This document shows, in pieces, positions 1 to 11,418 of a stretch of DNA of 64,000 bases. Location of the stretch: assembly GCA_036873135.1 (NCBI GenBank), contig JAPTYO010000011.1, positions 4,386,298-4,450,297 on the forward strand, in the 5' to 3' direction. The notes beneath the pieces are model-generated. The model did not search any database and was not told the origin of the DNA. It was given only the letters and a program-made list of their open reading frames with translations. Position 1 is the first letter of the stretch, and the number at the start of each line of letters is the position of its first letter. Origin of the DNA: Clarkia xantiana subsp. parviflora. Its lineage: Eukaryota; Streptophyta; Magnoliopsida; Myrtales; Onagraceae. The position numbers and the translations under genes are program-made.

Positions 1-355
1 TTTTTCTGTTTTTCAAAAAATTAAATTATATATATATTGTAATTAAAATTTTGAAGATATATATCCGAAATAGTCAATTTAGAGATGTCATAAATATGTA
101 AGTTTTCTATTATTTAAAAAAAAAAAAATAATTCAAATAAGTACTTTTATTTAATGGTATACAATTATCTTAATTTTCTAATAATCAATTTTTTTAATAC
201 ATTCTTACATCAATACACCACAAAAATTCATGGTAAAAATACTAGTTTTTTTTCTTCCAAATAAATGACTAGTTCTAAATTATGCTAATTTCTAACTTAT
301 TAAGTTTGTTTATTTTTCAATTCTTGTTCTTAAAAATTTATTTTTGTTCTTGCAG

Positions 356-3300
356 CCATGGAGTTGATGGAGAATGAAGAAGTGCATGCAATAATTGGAC
401 CCGAATATTCATCGCAAGCCAAATTCATCATCGATCTGGGATTCAAAATTCAAGTTCCTATAATCTCATTCTCTGCAACGAGCCCTTCCTTGTCTCCCAC
501 GCAACATAATAGCTACTTCATTCGAACCGCAGACGATGATCGGTCTCAGCTTAGAGCAATAGCTTCCATTATACAATTCTATGGATGGACCCAAGTTGTG
601 CTCATTTATGAAGACACTGATTATGGCAACGGCTTGTTTCCTCACATTTCTGATGTCTTCCAACAACACGACATTCAGGTTTTTATAATTTTATTATTTA
701 ATTTTTAATCAGTAATTTTCGCACTCAATTTCAGTTACATTATACAATTTGTTAGAGAATAAGACGTATGCCTTACAAACTTCTGACTACCCTAATCAGG
801 GTCGGACCCTGACTATGTCAATTGGACTCCAGACTTGGACAACCCTAATCTGAGCCAGCCAGACTAGGTCAATTTCGACCTAGATCCGATTGGGAATATG
901 TAGGGACTAAATTGTATAAATTAAACGTTAGGGATAGAAATTAGAGAACTAAATAAACAAAGTAAAAATAGTTTACGGTCAAACTTAACGATCAATTAAG
1001 GAATGCACCGACAGTCTACAAATTACAAACGTGTGGCACCGAAAATCTAACAATTTTTACTACTTATTTATTGTGTCTCAAGATTTCGAAAGAAACAATA
1101 ATTATTATATTTATATTTAACTATTTCAAAATTTTACTTTTGGTATATATTTGTGGCGTTAATTTATTTTGATTTTTTTTTAAATAAAACATGTATTAAT
1201 TTATATTCGATTTGCAAAGTATTATAATTTTGATGAAAATTGATGCCATTTTACTACGTACAATATCAAAAGTTTAGAGTGATTTTTGCAATTTTATAAT
1301 GTTTTTCCGGTAAACTTAACGAAATAATAAGAGGACAGAGCTAACAAATTGCTTAAACATAAATGTTATAACAATCTGCTAAAAAAAGTTTAGTCGGAAA
1401 TGTTCACATTGTGTAAATGTTCGGTTAGCAATTTGCTATTTAACCCTTAGTTATATTGTTGGTAGTCTTTACATATATTATATTATACATGATATTATAT
1501 GTTATAGGTGCCTTATCGAAGTGAAATCCCGCCATCTTCGGGAGATGTTGATATATTAGAGGAGCTCAACAAGGTGATGAACAACACTCGGGCTAGGGTT
1601 TTCTTGGTTCATATGACTGCCTCACTTGGTTCTAGGGTTTTCACCATTGCTAATGAAGCTGGGATGTTAAGTCAGGAGACTGCATGGATTGTGACTGATG
1701 GATTATCATCTTTACTAGATCCAGTCAACACTCAAGGCATTGATGCCATGCAAGGTGTTCTAGGTGTCAGACCTTATATTCCTGTGTCTGGACAACTTAA
1801 AAGCTTCCAAGAAAGGTGGAAGTCTACCCAATTAGGACACTTCTCTAAAGGTGAGTGTTGATTTCATTAAGGTTAAAATGTACTTTTCATACCACATGTT
1901 TGCCGAATGTGGCTTTTGGTACCGGATGTTTGGTTTTGTATACTTTTGGTACCAAACGTTTGAAAAAATGTGGCTTTTGGTACATCCGTTAGTTTTGGCC
2001 GTTAAATGACATGTCACGTGATCGACTCTAAACTTTTAATTTTGTTCAATTTAGTCCCACAAATATATTCCTAACTTTTATAATTTTGTTTATATTTGAG
2101 GGACTAAATTGAACTAAATTAAAAGTTTAGAGTCGATCACGTGACTTAAATAAAAGTATACAAAACCAAACATCTGGTACTAAAACGTTTGGTACCAAAA
2201 CTAACGGTCAACTAACGGATGTACCAAAACTAACGGTCAACTAACGGTCAAAACTAACGGATGTACCAATCTTGTCATTTAACGGCCAAAACTAACGGTC
2301 AACTAACGGATGTACCAAAAGCCATATTTTTTCAAACGTTTGGTACCAAAAATGTACAAAACCAAACATCCGGTACTAAAAGCCACATTCGGTCAAACAC
2401 GTGGTATGAAAAGTACCTTTAACCCTTTCATTAATCATCTTAAGTCTGCATATTACAGATAAATATATCAGAATTAGTGATAGTGTTAAATAATATATTT
2501 TATATTCTTATCGGTTAGAATATTTATCTGCATAATATGTATTGGTCTGTCCTATTTAAAGTACAAGTTTATTAATAAAACAATAAGTGGAGAATTTAAG
2601 TTACTTCATTTATTAGTTATCTAGTTTAGTTCCAGAGATTAGGGTTCTTTATCCATGTGAGAATGACATTTTGAGAAAAAACTCCATGGTCATATATGTC
2701 CTTAAACTAATTAACCACATATCTATGATATAAACCATCACTGATCACTACCACATTTTTGCTTCTTTTTTTTCTCAATATAATGAAGATTGGAACTTGT
2801 TCGGCTTGTGGGCTTACGATACCGTTACAGCTTTAGCTACGGTGGCCGAAAACGTCTGGAATTCATCAGAGTCTCACTACTTCAACAAGAAACCAAACAC
2901 CAAAACATCAACAATGGATTATTCAGCAATTGGGGTTTCACGAATCGGCCCAAAAATTCTCGAAACAATGCGAGACATTGAACTCGATGGACTCAGTGGA
3001 GACTTTCGCTTGCTTAACGGGCAGCTCCGTTCGCCGACAATCTTCGAGATATTTAATGTGGTCGGTAAGCAGGAAAGAGTGATAGGATATTGGACACTAA
3101 CAAATGGTATCTCACGAAGATTACTTAATCGAAGAGACGATTTATTAGGGCTAAAGCCGCCTATATGGCCTGGTGATACAGTGAAGAACCCTAGAGGATG
3201 GATAGCTACTGTGGGTGGAAAGAAGCTCAGGATTGGAGTCCCTATAAAGGGAAGTTTCAGTGAACTTATCAAAGTCGAGCCCATAGGTACTATGAAATTT

Positions 3301-6300
3301 GACAAACTATTTAAACAACTGTCTTAAAACCGTAAATTAATAGGTGAAAAACCACATTCACAAACATAGTGGACCACTGAAACTATTAACTTTTTAATCT
3401 TTATACTTTAACATTTCCATTTATAATTACGTGTGAGCCGGAATTTTTAATTAAATTAGGAGTTTAAATTTGCAATGCAGAGATTCAATACTATGTAAAA
3501 GTATTAATGGGAGCACTTACGTACGTAACCAATTGTCCTAAAATTTTGGAAATTAATTGGCGTTCCGATAGTTGGAGTGCCGAGTTGTTCCGATTGAGAG
3601 AGAGTATAAACATACCCTGAAATTTGTTAAGATTTACAGTCCATGCCATTGTAACTAGCATTGGAACAGTTCGGAACTTGAGATCGGAACGTCTATCATG
3701 TTCCTTTAATTTTTATACTTTTACAGGTACGGACAACTCTGGGAACTACTCATTTTCGGGGTTTTCGTGTGATGTGTTTATTGCAGTGTTGAAACAGCTA
3801 CCCTATGATATTCCCCTTGAACTCATCCCTTATGGAGTCCAATCAAAACCAAATGGTACTTACGACGATATGATTTTTCAGATCAAACTTAAGGTGAGTT
3901 AGCACAAAATCAGTTAATTATTTGGTTAATAATGTAAGGGTTAATAACCTATAAACTGTACGAGGTTTTGTCTATGTGAGATTTTGGTGTCTGAAGTTTG
4001 AATTGTTGATATTGGCTGTCTGAAATTTCAACTTTGTTGTTGAAATTTGATTTTCCGTCCATTTGTTCTGTCAAATTTGACAAAATGGTGTGAAAAGTTG
4101 AAATTGCCCCTGATACTTTTATATTTACTCCGGTCACATCCAACTCCGGCTGGCCACAACCTTACTTTGGCCGGCCACCACCCAACTCCGGTCGGCCACC
4201 ACCCAACTCCGGCTGACCACCACCCTACTCCGGCCGACCACCACCAAATCCGTCCGGCCACCAACCTACTCCAGCCGGCCACCACCCAACTCCGGCCGGC
4301 CACCACCCAACTCCGGTCGGCCACCACCCAACTCCGGCTAACCACCACCCTACTCCGGCCGACCACCACCAAATCCGTCCGGCCACCACCCAACTCCGTC
4401 CAACTGCCACCCAACTCCAGCCGGCCACCACCCAACTAGGGGCAATTTTAGGATTTTTTTTTATCTTGTCACATGACCAAGTTCTGCCAATTTTAACAGT
4501 AAATTTGGACGTAGACAACAACTTTCTACGAAGTTGAAACTTCAGACAGTCAATAACAACTATTTAAACTTAGACACCAAAATATCACAATGGACACACT
4601 TTAGACAGTTTATAGTTTCTTAACCCTCAAATATATATAAACCTTCATTTTACAGTATGGGTTAACTTTTTTATTGGCACAAAATGTGAGTATTAACACT
4701 AAAAAGTTGTGGATATGAACAGAAGTTCGATGCGGTTATAGGAGACACGAGCATTACACCGTCGAGGTTGGACTATGTAGGATTCACCGTGCCCTACACA
4801 GAAGCAGGGGTGTCGATGTTGGTGAAAGCAAAAGAAGTTGATCAAAGGACAAGCATGTGGGTTTTCCTTACACCGCTACGCTGGGAGATGTGGTTTACCA
4901 CTGCAATGGCGTTTCTCATGATTGGCTTCATTGTTTGGATGTTCGAACGCAGTCATAATGAAGATTTCAGCGGCTCACCCGGTCACCAAGTTGTTGTCAG
5001 TTTATGGTTTTCCTTCTCCACATTAGTGTTTGCTCATAGTACGTAATCCTATCCCCTCCCTCTCTTTCAACTCAGGAATATCCATGAGATATGAAATGCT
5101 TATTTTAGCCTTTTATGGTGAGGTTAAGAGCTAAAAAGAGTCTCTACTATAGATTATATTGCTTATCATTGTCTCTTATAGATCTAGCTCTTCGAGACTT
5201 GATTTCCGTTAGTTGATTGTCTTTCTTCCGTTGTCACGTCTGTTCTTCCATCTTATTATGTCCGCTTGGAGAACATGCAAGAAGGAGTAATAACCAGGTC
5301 GATGTCGGGTAAACGTAAACCTACTCTGAAGTCTCAATTCTAAAGAGATAAAGAGACAGAGCATAAGTGTAGAGAGAGATTACCTTCAAATGTGAGAAAA
5401 GAATGAGTATTTATAGAGTTTGGAGAACCTTATTCTTGGATAAGAGTTAATCATGTCCAGAATATGGTTATTCTAGGATAATTACCTTGTTAATAGCGGC
5501 TAAGCCATACTTGGCAATGGAGAGGTTCATAAATGCCTTTGTAGGAGTATAAGTTATTCTCCTTGCAAATGTAGGGAGTTGTTCTCCTTGTAGATTTTAG
5601 AGGGTTGGTCTCCTTGTAGATGTTGGGGATGTCCCCCTTATAGATCTTTGGGGTTGTTCCCTTGTAGATGCTGGTATGGGGATGCATGGGCATGCCCATT
5701 ATCTTTAGGCATATCTCGGATGGTTTTGAGAGGGGGGGGGGGGGGGGGGGTTCGAGCTTAGTATAATTCGAGCTCACGGGTGGGAATATTTTTGCATTTG
5801 ATGTTAGGGCTCGTATAATTCGTAATTTCGTTTCGTACCTTGCCTTAGTCGAATTCTGGTATCGTCGAGTTGGTTGACACCTCAATTGGGTGCATATCCA
5901 TCGGTCTGTATTTAAAATGTTGATATTCAGTGTTCGAACTATCATATTTGTTGCTTTCCACTTTTTTCAAGTGAATTTGACGTTGAAATTGACGTTTTTA
6001 TTACGCATGGTTTATGCTTATTTGATGCTTAAAAACATGTTTTTGTTTCATCAATTTAAGAGAAAAATGTGAAAATCAATCAATCTGATAGTTAAGTCAC
6101 TGAATATCAATATTTTAAATATGAAACTGCGATTAGCAACATAACATATAGTTGTGATTGTTTTTAGGTTCTTAATATTTGCATCAAAATGACAGAAAAT
6201 TTGATGGAAAAGTAAAAAAGCAACACTTTAAACCGTTAGTATCGCAATTAAGTTACTAAAATTAGTCAAAGGTATATATTTGGTACATAGGTTGAATATA

Positions 6301-9300
6301 TATATATATGGGGCCTGTGAAATTAATATACTTAATAATGGATATTATTTGTCTGGATACAGAAGAAAGGGTACTGAACAAATGGACAAGATTGGTACTG
6401 GTGGTATGGCTATTCGTGGTTTTGATCATCACTCAGACTTACACAGCGAGTTTAGCCTCCATCTTGACAGTAAAGAAACTCCAACCACGAACCCTAGAAG
6501 TTGCAGAGCTTGTAAGAACTCGTCAGTACGTCGGTTTCCAACGCGGTTCGTACGTTAAGAATCTTATGTTACGGCTCGGCTTTGAAGAAAGCAGGTTAAT
6601 AGGCCTCGGTAGTCCTGAGCAATACCACGACGCACTATCCACGGGGAGTGAAAACGGCGGTGTTGCAGCAGTTTTTGATGAAATACCGTATCTTAAAGTC
6701 GTCGTCGGGAAATATTGCAACACCTACATGGTTGTTGGACCTGTATACCAGACAGATGGATTTGCATTTGTAAGTTTCTTTCACTTTCACCCTCTGTTTT
6801 CAAACTTTGATTCATATTTAGTAGATTGATTGAATGTACAAGGCAGTAGACAACGTTACATATACATGAAACAATAATCTTTACTAGGTAATAATATATA
6901 CATAATATTTATCACTAATACGCCCCCTCAAGCTGGATTGAATACATAAGGGATATTCAAAATCCCCAGCTTGACCACTAAAGTATGAAATATTGAGGTT
7001 GATGAAGAGGTTTCGTGAAGATATCAGCAAGTTGATTGCTTGAACGAACGTGAAACAACTTCAAAACTCCATTTTGGACCTTGTCGCGAATAAAATGACG
7101 ATTCACTTTGATGTGTTTTGTGCGTTCATAAAAAACCAGATTGTTTGCGATATGCATAGCTGCTTGATTGTCGCAATACAAAAAAACATTAGGAACAGTT
7201 AGCTGGAAACTTTTCATTACGGAGCAGAGACAGACTAATTCACAAGTTCCCAAAACCATAGCACGATACTCGGCTTTTGCAGAAGATGCAGAAGGTCGAC
7301 TGACTGTAGTTTGCTTCTTGGACTTCAAAAATATCAAGGAATTCCTTAAAAAAAAAAACCCAGAGACCAAGCGACGAGTATTAAGACAAGTAGCATGATC
7401 TGAATCAACAAAGCCATTGATCTTGACTGATGGATCCACTGAGAAGAAAAGACCAAGGACAAGTTCCATTTTGAGGTACCCTAAAAGATGACGAGCATCG
7501 GAGCTGAAACAAACTAACTAAGCGTATGTACATCAAACATGAAATCGCGACGAGTATGATTCAAGTACAAAAGACGACCTACAATCTGTCGATATTGGTG
7601 CAGATCAGATAATAAAGTCCCTTCTACTGCAGATAATTTTACGGATGCCATGGGCAAATTAGAGGGTTTAATGGCCAAACAACCAGAGTCGACGAGTAGT
7701 TGAAGTGTATGTTGTCGCTGGTTAGCGGATATTCCCTTATTTCGAGAAGTCTCATAATGCAGAAAGAAACGAAGAGGACCCTTATCTTTTAACTTAAACT
7801 GTTGCTGCAAACGAAGCTTGATAGAATTGATAGAGAGTAAGATACTTTCCAGCTAGAATGATATATCTATCACATGAGAAAAACAACAAATGAATCTCCA
7901 GATCACATGGTGGACAAAGAATAATCTGCTGCAAATTGTTGAAATTCAAGGTTTTGAGCAACCGCGGAAAAGGCATTGTACCATTCTCTAGAGGCTTGAT
8001 GAAGGCCATATAAAGATTTAGGGTTAATAACCTAGGAAATGTTTGAAGTTTGACCCATGTTAACTAGAGATGTCGGAATTTTCAAAAGTTAATATGAAAG
8101 GTCTGAAGTTTCAACTTTGTTCATTTTTAGGGTTAAATTTAACAGACTTGTTTGAAATGACACTTTTGCCCCTTTTAATATTTTTTATTTAATATCTTAT
8201 TTGAGGAAATGTGAAATGACAAAATTACCCCTATAGTCAAATTAAAACCACCCCGGCTCAGGCCACCGCCACCCGACTCCGGCCACCCGACTTTGGCAAC
8301 CACCACCCCGGCTTCGGCGACCACCACCCAGCTCCGGCGACCACCACCCAGCTCCGGCGACCACCACCCAACTCCGGCGACCGCCCCCACGGCTCCGATT
8401 GGGCCCAAATCGGAGCCACAAAGCTCCGATCTGGAGCTCTATGGCTCTGATAATACATGTTATCAACGATTTTTAGAGAAAATGCATTTTTGTCTTTTCA
8501 CTTCAAGCATGTGAGGGGCACACTTGATAGAATGGCATTTTTTAAATTTAATTTTATTTCCGGTGACACATGTGACCAACTTCCGTCAGTTTTAACCGAA
8601 AAAATTAACGGAGACCTCTTATATCCACAAAGTTGAAACCTCAGACCTCTCAAATCAACATTTGAAACTTCAGACCTATCCGTTTAACATGGACCAAACT
8701 TCAGACCTTTCCTAGGTTATTAATCCAAAATTTATGAAGACGACAAACAAGACATGGTGTAGTAGTATCATAACTAGGTGGCGGATGCATATATACCTCC
8801 TCATGTAGTGTGCAAACTGTTCTGCCATTTTAACATAAATCTAAATATTTTACACTAAAAGTACTAAAACACTAAACTAAAAGAAAAAAAAAAGGAATAT
8901 CTAAAAATCGTTGATAACATGTATTGTCATATATATATAATTCACGTTTCTTAGTACATAATATACAAATAACAAACTATATATATTAGAACAACTATGC
9001 AGTCTTCATCAATTAAGAAACCTATTTAGCTAATGAGCTAATCCGTTGTTGGCGCAGGCTTTCCCTTTAGGGTCTTCGCTTGTGCCAGACTTCTCAAGGG
9101 CAATTGTGAATCTCAAAATGGAAGGCAAATTGTCGGAACTCGGACGCAAATACTTCGGTAATGGGAGCTGTGAGGCCGCAACGCTTTCTTTCCTAGAGGG
9201 CAGTGTCCTTAACGTTTACAACTTCGGCGGGCTATTCATCATCATTGGAGTTGTCTCATTGGCTGCAATCTTAGGGGAGTTCTTCTCATCTTGTTCACAA

Positions 9301-9441
9301 CTTCGTGTCGGGTTCTCGAGTTTAAGAGCAGCATCCGTAACATGTATGAACCGAGTGGTGGATCGCGTCTATGCTTGGTCGCAGTGGAGAAAGGCAAGGA
9401 CCCAGAATAATGTTGTAGCTTTGCCTTCTTCTTCTACGTAA
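356..9441 (+). CDS. GLR: Glutamate receptor-like channel (GLR), 5' exon(s) missing
   Basis: Plant glutamate receptor-like ligand-gated cation channel of the plasma or internal membranes, closest by recall to clade 2 GLRs. Seven exons with GT-AG borders and matching phases: 356-678, 1508-1850, 2789-3286, 3727-3893, 4723-5038, 6363-6769, 9058-9441 (811 residues). The first begins mid-codon after an intron AG, so the signal peptide and first ligand-domain exon lie upstream of the window. Order: amino-terminal ANF/LIVBP-like domain (VHAIIGP, FSATSPSLS, MQGVLGVRPYIP, FGLWAYDT, IWPGDT), ligand core S1 (FSGFSCDVF, FDAVIGDTSIT, VPYTEAGVSMLV), M1 (about 4875-4950), pore segment, M3 with TQTYTASLASIL, S2 (YVGFQRGSYV), M4 (FGGLFIIIGVVSLAAIL) and a short Ser-rich tail. 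No frameshift or stop is seen. Introns hold Mutator-like elements and a Copia fragment. Ligand preference cannot be read from the sequence. Confidence 0.9.
1871..2425. mobile_element. Foldback MITE with perfect 9-bp target duplication (Mutator-like)
   Basis: Terminal inverted repeats start GGTTAAAATGTACTTTTC and end GAAAAGTACCTTTAACCC. Homology continues inward for over 100 bp (GGTACCGGATGTTTGG motifs on both arms). The element is flanked by TTTCATTAA at 1862-1870 and 2426-2434, a perfect 9-bp duplication typical of the Mutator superfamily. It has no coding capacity and sits in the GLR intron between 1850 and 2789. The core repeats short ACTAACGG/CCGTTAGT motifs. It shares the GGTTAAA-type end and duplication length with the larger GGGTTAATAACC family in this window, but its interior differs. 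Confidence 0.8.
3938..4626. mobile_element. GGGTTAATAACC foldback element with GC-rich minisatellite core
   Basis: The left end GGGTTAATAACCTATAAACTG is mirrored by CAGTTTATAGTTTCTTAACCC at the right end. The next 100 bp on each arm are complementary (GTCTGAAGTTTGAA against TTCAGACAGTCAATA-type sequence). The centre (about 4130-4440) is a GC-rich array of roughly 20-25-bp units built on CCGGCCACCACCCAACT, which yields proline/threonine/histidine or tryptophan/glycine-rich open frames on both strands. I treat those frames as non-coding. No clear 9-bp duplication is visible (flanks ATAATGTAA and TCAAATATA). It lies in the GLR intron 3894-4722. Confidence 0.75.
5732..5750. repeat. Run of 19 G
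   Basis: Uninterrupted guanine tract inside the GLR intron 5039-6362. The length may be unreliable because homopolymers are prone to sequencing and assembly error. The rest of this intron from 5039 to about 5900 shows no recognisable gene. Confidence 0.9.
5905..6130. repeat. AT-rich foldback repeat, copy 1
   Basis: Inverted repeat in the GLR intron: TTAAAATGTTGATATTCAGTG near 5915 is complementary to CACTGAATATCAATATTTTAA near 6100-6117, with further pairing inward. Related copies lie at about 36112-36575 and 39295-39530. Exact ends and target duplication are not clear. Non-coding. Confidence 0.55.
6833..8825 (-). mobile_element. Ty1/Copia 3' fragment, interrupted by a nested foldback element
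   Basis: Decayed 3' part of a Copia polyprotein on the minus strand inside the GLR intron 6770-9057. From high to low coordinates: start of the reverse transcriptase (HEEVYMHPPP, then CRLHK, about 8820-8727), the nested element 8021-8726, then KSLYGL and GPLRFFLHYETS. RNase H follows (FVDSDHATCLNTRRLVSGF, KAEYRAM, YCDNQAAMHIA, KHIKVNRHFIRD, NQLADIFTKPLH; down to about 6978). A purine-rich tract (GAGGGGGCG on the minus strand, about 6922-6930) precedes a roughly 90-bp LTR-like stretch at about 6833-6922. Several frameshifts and stops are present, and gag, integrase and the 5' LTR are absent. It is opposite in orientation to GLR. Confidence 0.85.
8021..8726. mobile_element. GGGTTAATAACC foldback element nested in the Copia fragment
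   Basis: Ends GGGTTAATAACCTAGGAAATG and CCTTTCCTAGGTTATTAATCC are inverted repeats, and both arms carry GTCTGAAGTTT motifs. The core (about 8250-8400) is a GC-rich array of GCGACCACCACCCAGCTCCG units on one arm only. The flanks AAAGATTTA (8012-8020) and AAAATTTAT (8727-8735) are an imperfect 9-bp duplication. The Copia reading frame on either side (CRLHK, then KSLYGL) shows the element landed in one codon neighbourhood of the reverse transcriptase. Confidence 0.8.
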
Positions 9442-10505
9442 ATGGTGTTTTTGAGGACTAATTTGCAATTATTCGAAAATTAATGGGATGAAAATGTAAA
9501 TATTAAAACTTCTATTCAATCGTGTTGGATCTTACTTAAGTAGTTCGACCTCTCTTGATTCACTTTTCTCCGTCCTGCTATTGCTTCCTAACCTGCACAC
9601 AAATCTAATATCAAATTCAAGTTTTAACTCAAATTATGCTCGCGGAATTAAGAGGTTACTCTGATAATGTATGCAACATAATATAAGAGAGATTCTTGGC
9701 TGGCACCGAGCCAACACGTGGCTCGGTGCCACAGTGTGACATATGCCAAAAGTATACTGACACATAGCCACGTGTCGCATGTCCATTAGTTGAAGGTGTA
9801 CCAACAAGGAGACAGCTGTTGGCTCTGCCATAGAAGAATTTCTCCACAATTAAAGGTTGAGTTGGATTACATATTTTCATATTACATAATTTGAAGTTTT
9901 TATTTGGAGTTGATTAAGTAAAAACGAATAATAATAATAATGGATAAAACAGATAAATAGCAACTTCAGTAGCATACTTAATTTAGTTGGTGTGTGTAAA
10001 TTTACACACAAAGTTGTAAATTCAATGGTAGGATTTTTTAACATTGATAAATTGAATTGAACAATTTAAATGGGTAACTGTTTAGATTAAATTTTACATA
10101 AATTTAATGAGTTTATTTTTTTGCTTTGCTATATTACTTAATGGAGTTGAAAAATGAGAAATTAGCAAGAAGCAATGTATTCTGACTTAATATAGATAGA
10201 TAATATAAGTTTATGTTAAAAAAAGTACAAAGAAAGTTCTTACATGGAACAAGAATTCACTTATTTTTGTAATTTCAAAAATTAACTGTCTATTTGTGTA
10301 TTTAATTTCTAAAAGATGCTCATTTTGAAAAATAACTCTTCTTATTTACCCTTAACTAAGCTTTTCTAATTACAAAGCCACCACCAACAGTTATAGTGTA
10401 GTCACTAGTCAGTAGTGGGTGGTTGTGACTTATGACCACTCACTTTTATACGTTTTAATAATAATTTTAGCATCACGAGTTCGACCCTTTAGTTCCCGAA
10501 ATAAG
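9442..10505. other. Intergenic region after GLR
   Basis: Holds the GLR 3' untranslated region and AT-rich spacer. The only structure noticed is a small palindromic stretch around 9700-9735 containing repeated CCACGTGGCTCGGTGCCAC-like words. No supportable gene. Confidence 0.6.
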
Positions 10506-10845
10506 GGGAATATAACCTAAAAACTTTCTGAATTTTGACCAGAGTGTCAGTTTGGTGTCTCAATTTTAAACGATTGATATTTGGTGTTCAATTTTTAGTA
10601 TGATTGCTTTTTTATTTTCCGTTAGATTTTGTAGTTAATTTTAACATATTGAGTTGAAAAGACTGTTTTACCCTTTTTCTTTAAAGCCTCAGATTACGGC
10701 CACCCACCTCCGACTCCGGCCACCCACTTCCAACCACCCACCTCCAATCGGTCGGAATTGGCCGGGAATCGGCTGAAATTGGTCGGAAACCTAAATCGGC
10801 CGGAATAGGTCGTAATCGTCTGGAATCGGGATGGGTTTGGCCGTA

Positions 10846-10880
<35 letters not shown>

Positions 10881-11114
10881 TGGCCATAGTCGGCCGGAAT
10901 CAGGGTGGGTTTGGCCGGAACCCTAATTCTGGTCAGGGGGTATTTTTAGAATTTGAAAATTGTTCACCCACGTGACTATCACGTGACCCGATTTCGTTCA
11001 ACTTAACCCCAAAATTTAACGGAAACATAAAATAGCAATGGGACATTGGATTTCAACATCAGACACCAAACTGACACATGAGTCAAAATTGAGACAGTTT
11101 TTAGGTTCTATTCC
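10506..11114. mobile_element. Foldback element of the GGGTTAATAACC family
   Basis: The left end GGGAATATAACCTAAAAACT is mirrored by AGTTTTTAGGTTCTATTCC at the right end, with complementary TGAATTTTGACC-type sequence inward. The core (about 10690-10930) is built on CCGGAATCGG/TTGGCCG units and contains a 30-bp G run at 10849-10878. No matching 9-bp duplication was found. The right end abuts and is partly duplicated by the TRIM insertion that follows. Confidence 0.65.
10849..10878. repeat. Run of 30 G
   Basis: Uninterrupted guanine tract within the core of the foldback element at 10506-11114. Length is uncertain for the same reason as any long homopolymer. It would template a polyproline or polyglycine frame but is not coding. 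Confidence 0.9.
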
Positions 11115-11413
11115 TGTTACAAACCAAATGGAAGAGCTCAGCCCAATAAACTAGTCTATTAGGTGGGAGGACCCATTTGACTTATATACACCATATAATT
11201 GGATGTTCCCCCTTATGGAGACCGACGTCCTCGTTGGTCACGGCTGGCTTCTCTAGGCCACCACTCCAAGGTCTGGCTCTGATACAAATTGTTACAAACC
11301 AAATGGAAGAGCCCAGCCCAATAAACTAGTCTATTAGGTGGGAGGACCCATTTGGCTTATATACACCACATAATTGGATATCCCAACCGGTGTGGGATAT
11401 TAGACCCATGACA
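11115..11413 (-). mobile_element. TRIM-type miniature LTR retrotransposon
   Basis: A right repeat of 124 bp (11290-11413, TG...CA) matches a left repeat starting at 11115 over about 93 bp with few differences. The left copy lacks the last roughly 31 bp. The internal part is only about 80 bp. Reading the minus strand, a primer-binding-like TATCAGAGCCAG follows the right repeat, similar to the initiator Met-tRNA site TGGTATCAGAGC, and AAGGGGGAAC precedes the left repeat as a polypurine tract. A 5-bp duplication ATTCC flanks it (11110-11114, 11414-11418). No coding capacity. Confidence 0.75.
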
Positions 11414-11418
11414 ATTCC

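Noticed and set aside
4028..4521. Long low-complexity frames in the GLR intron
   Set aside because: Same cause: minisatellite core of a transposon, stop-poor in all phases.
9634..9880. Minus-strand frames after the GLR gene
   Set aside because: Short, two phases overlapping, no similarity; the region has a small palindrome only.
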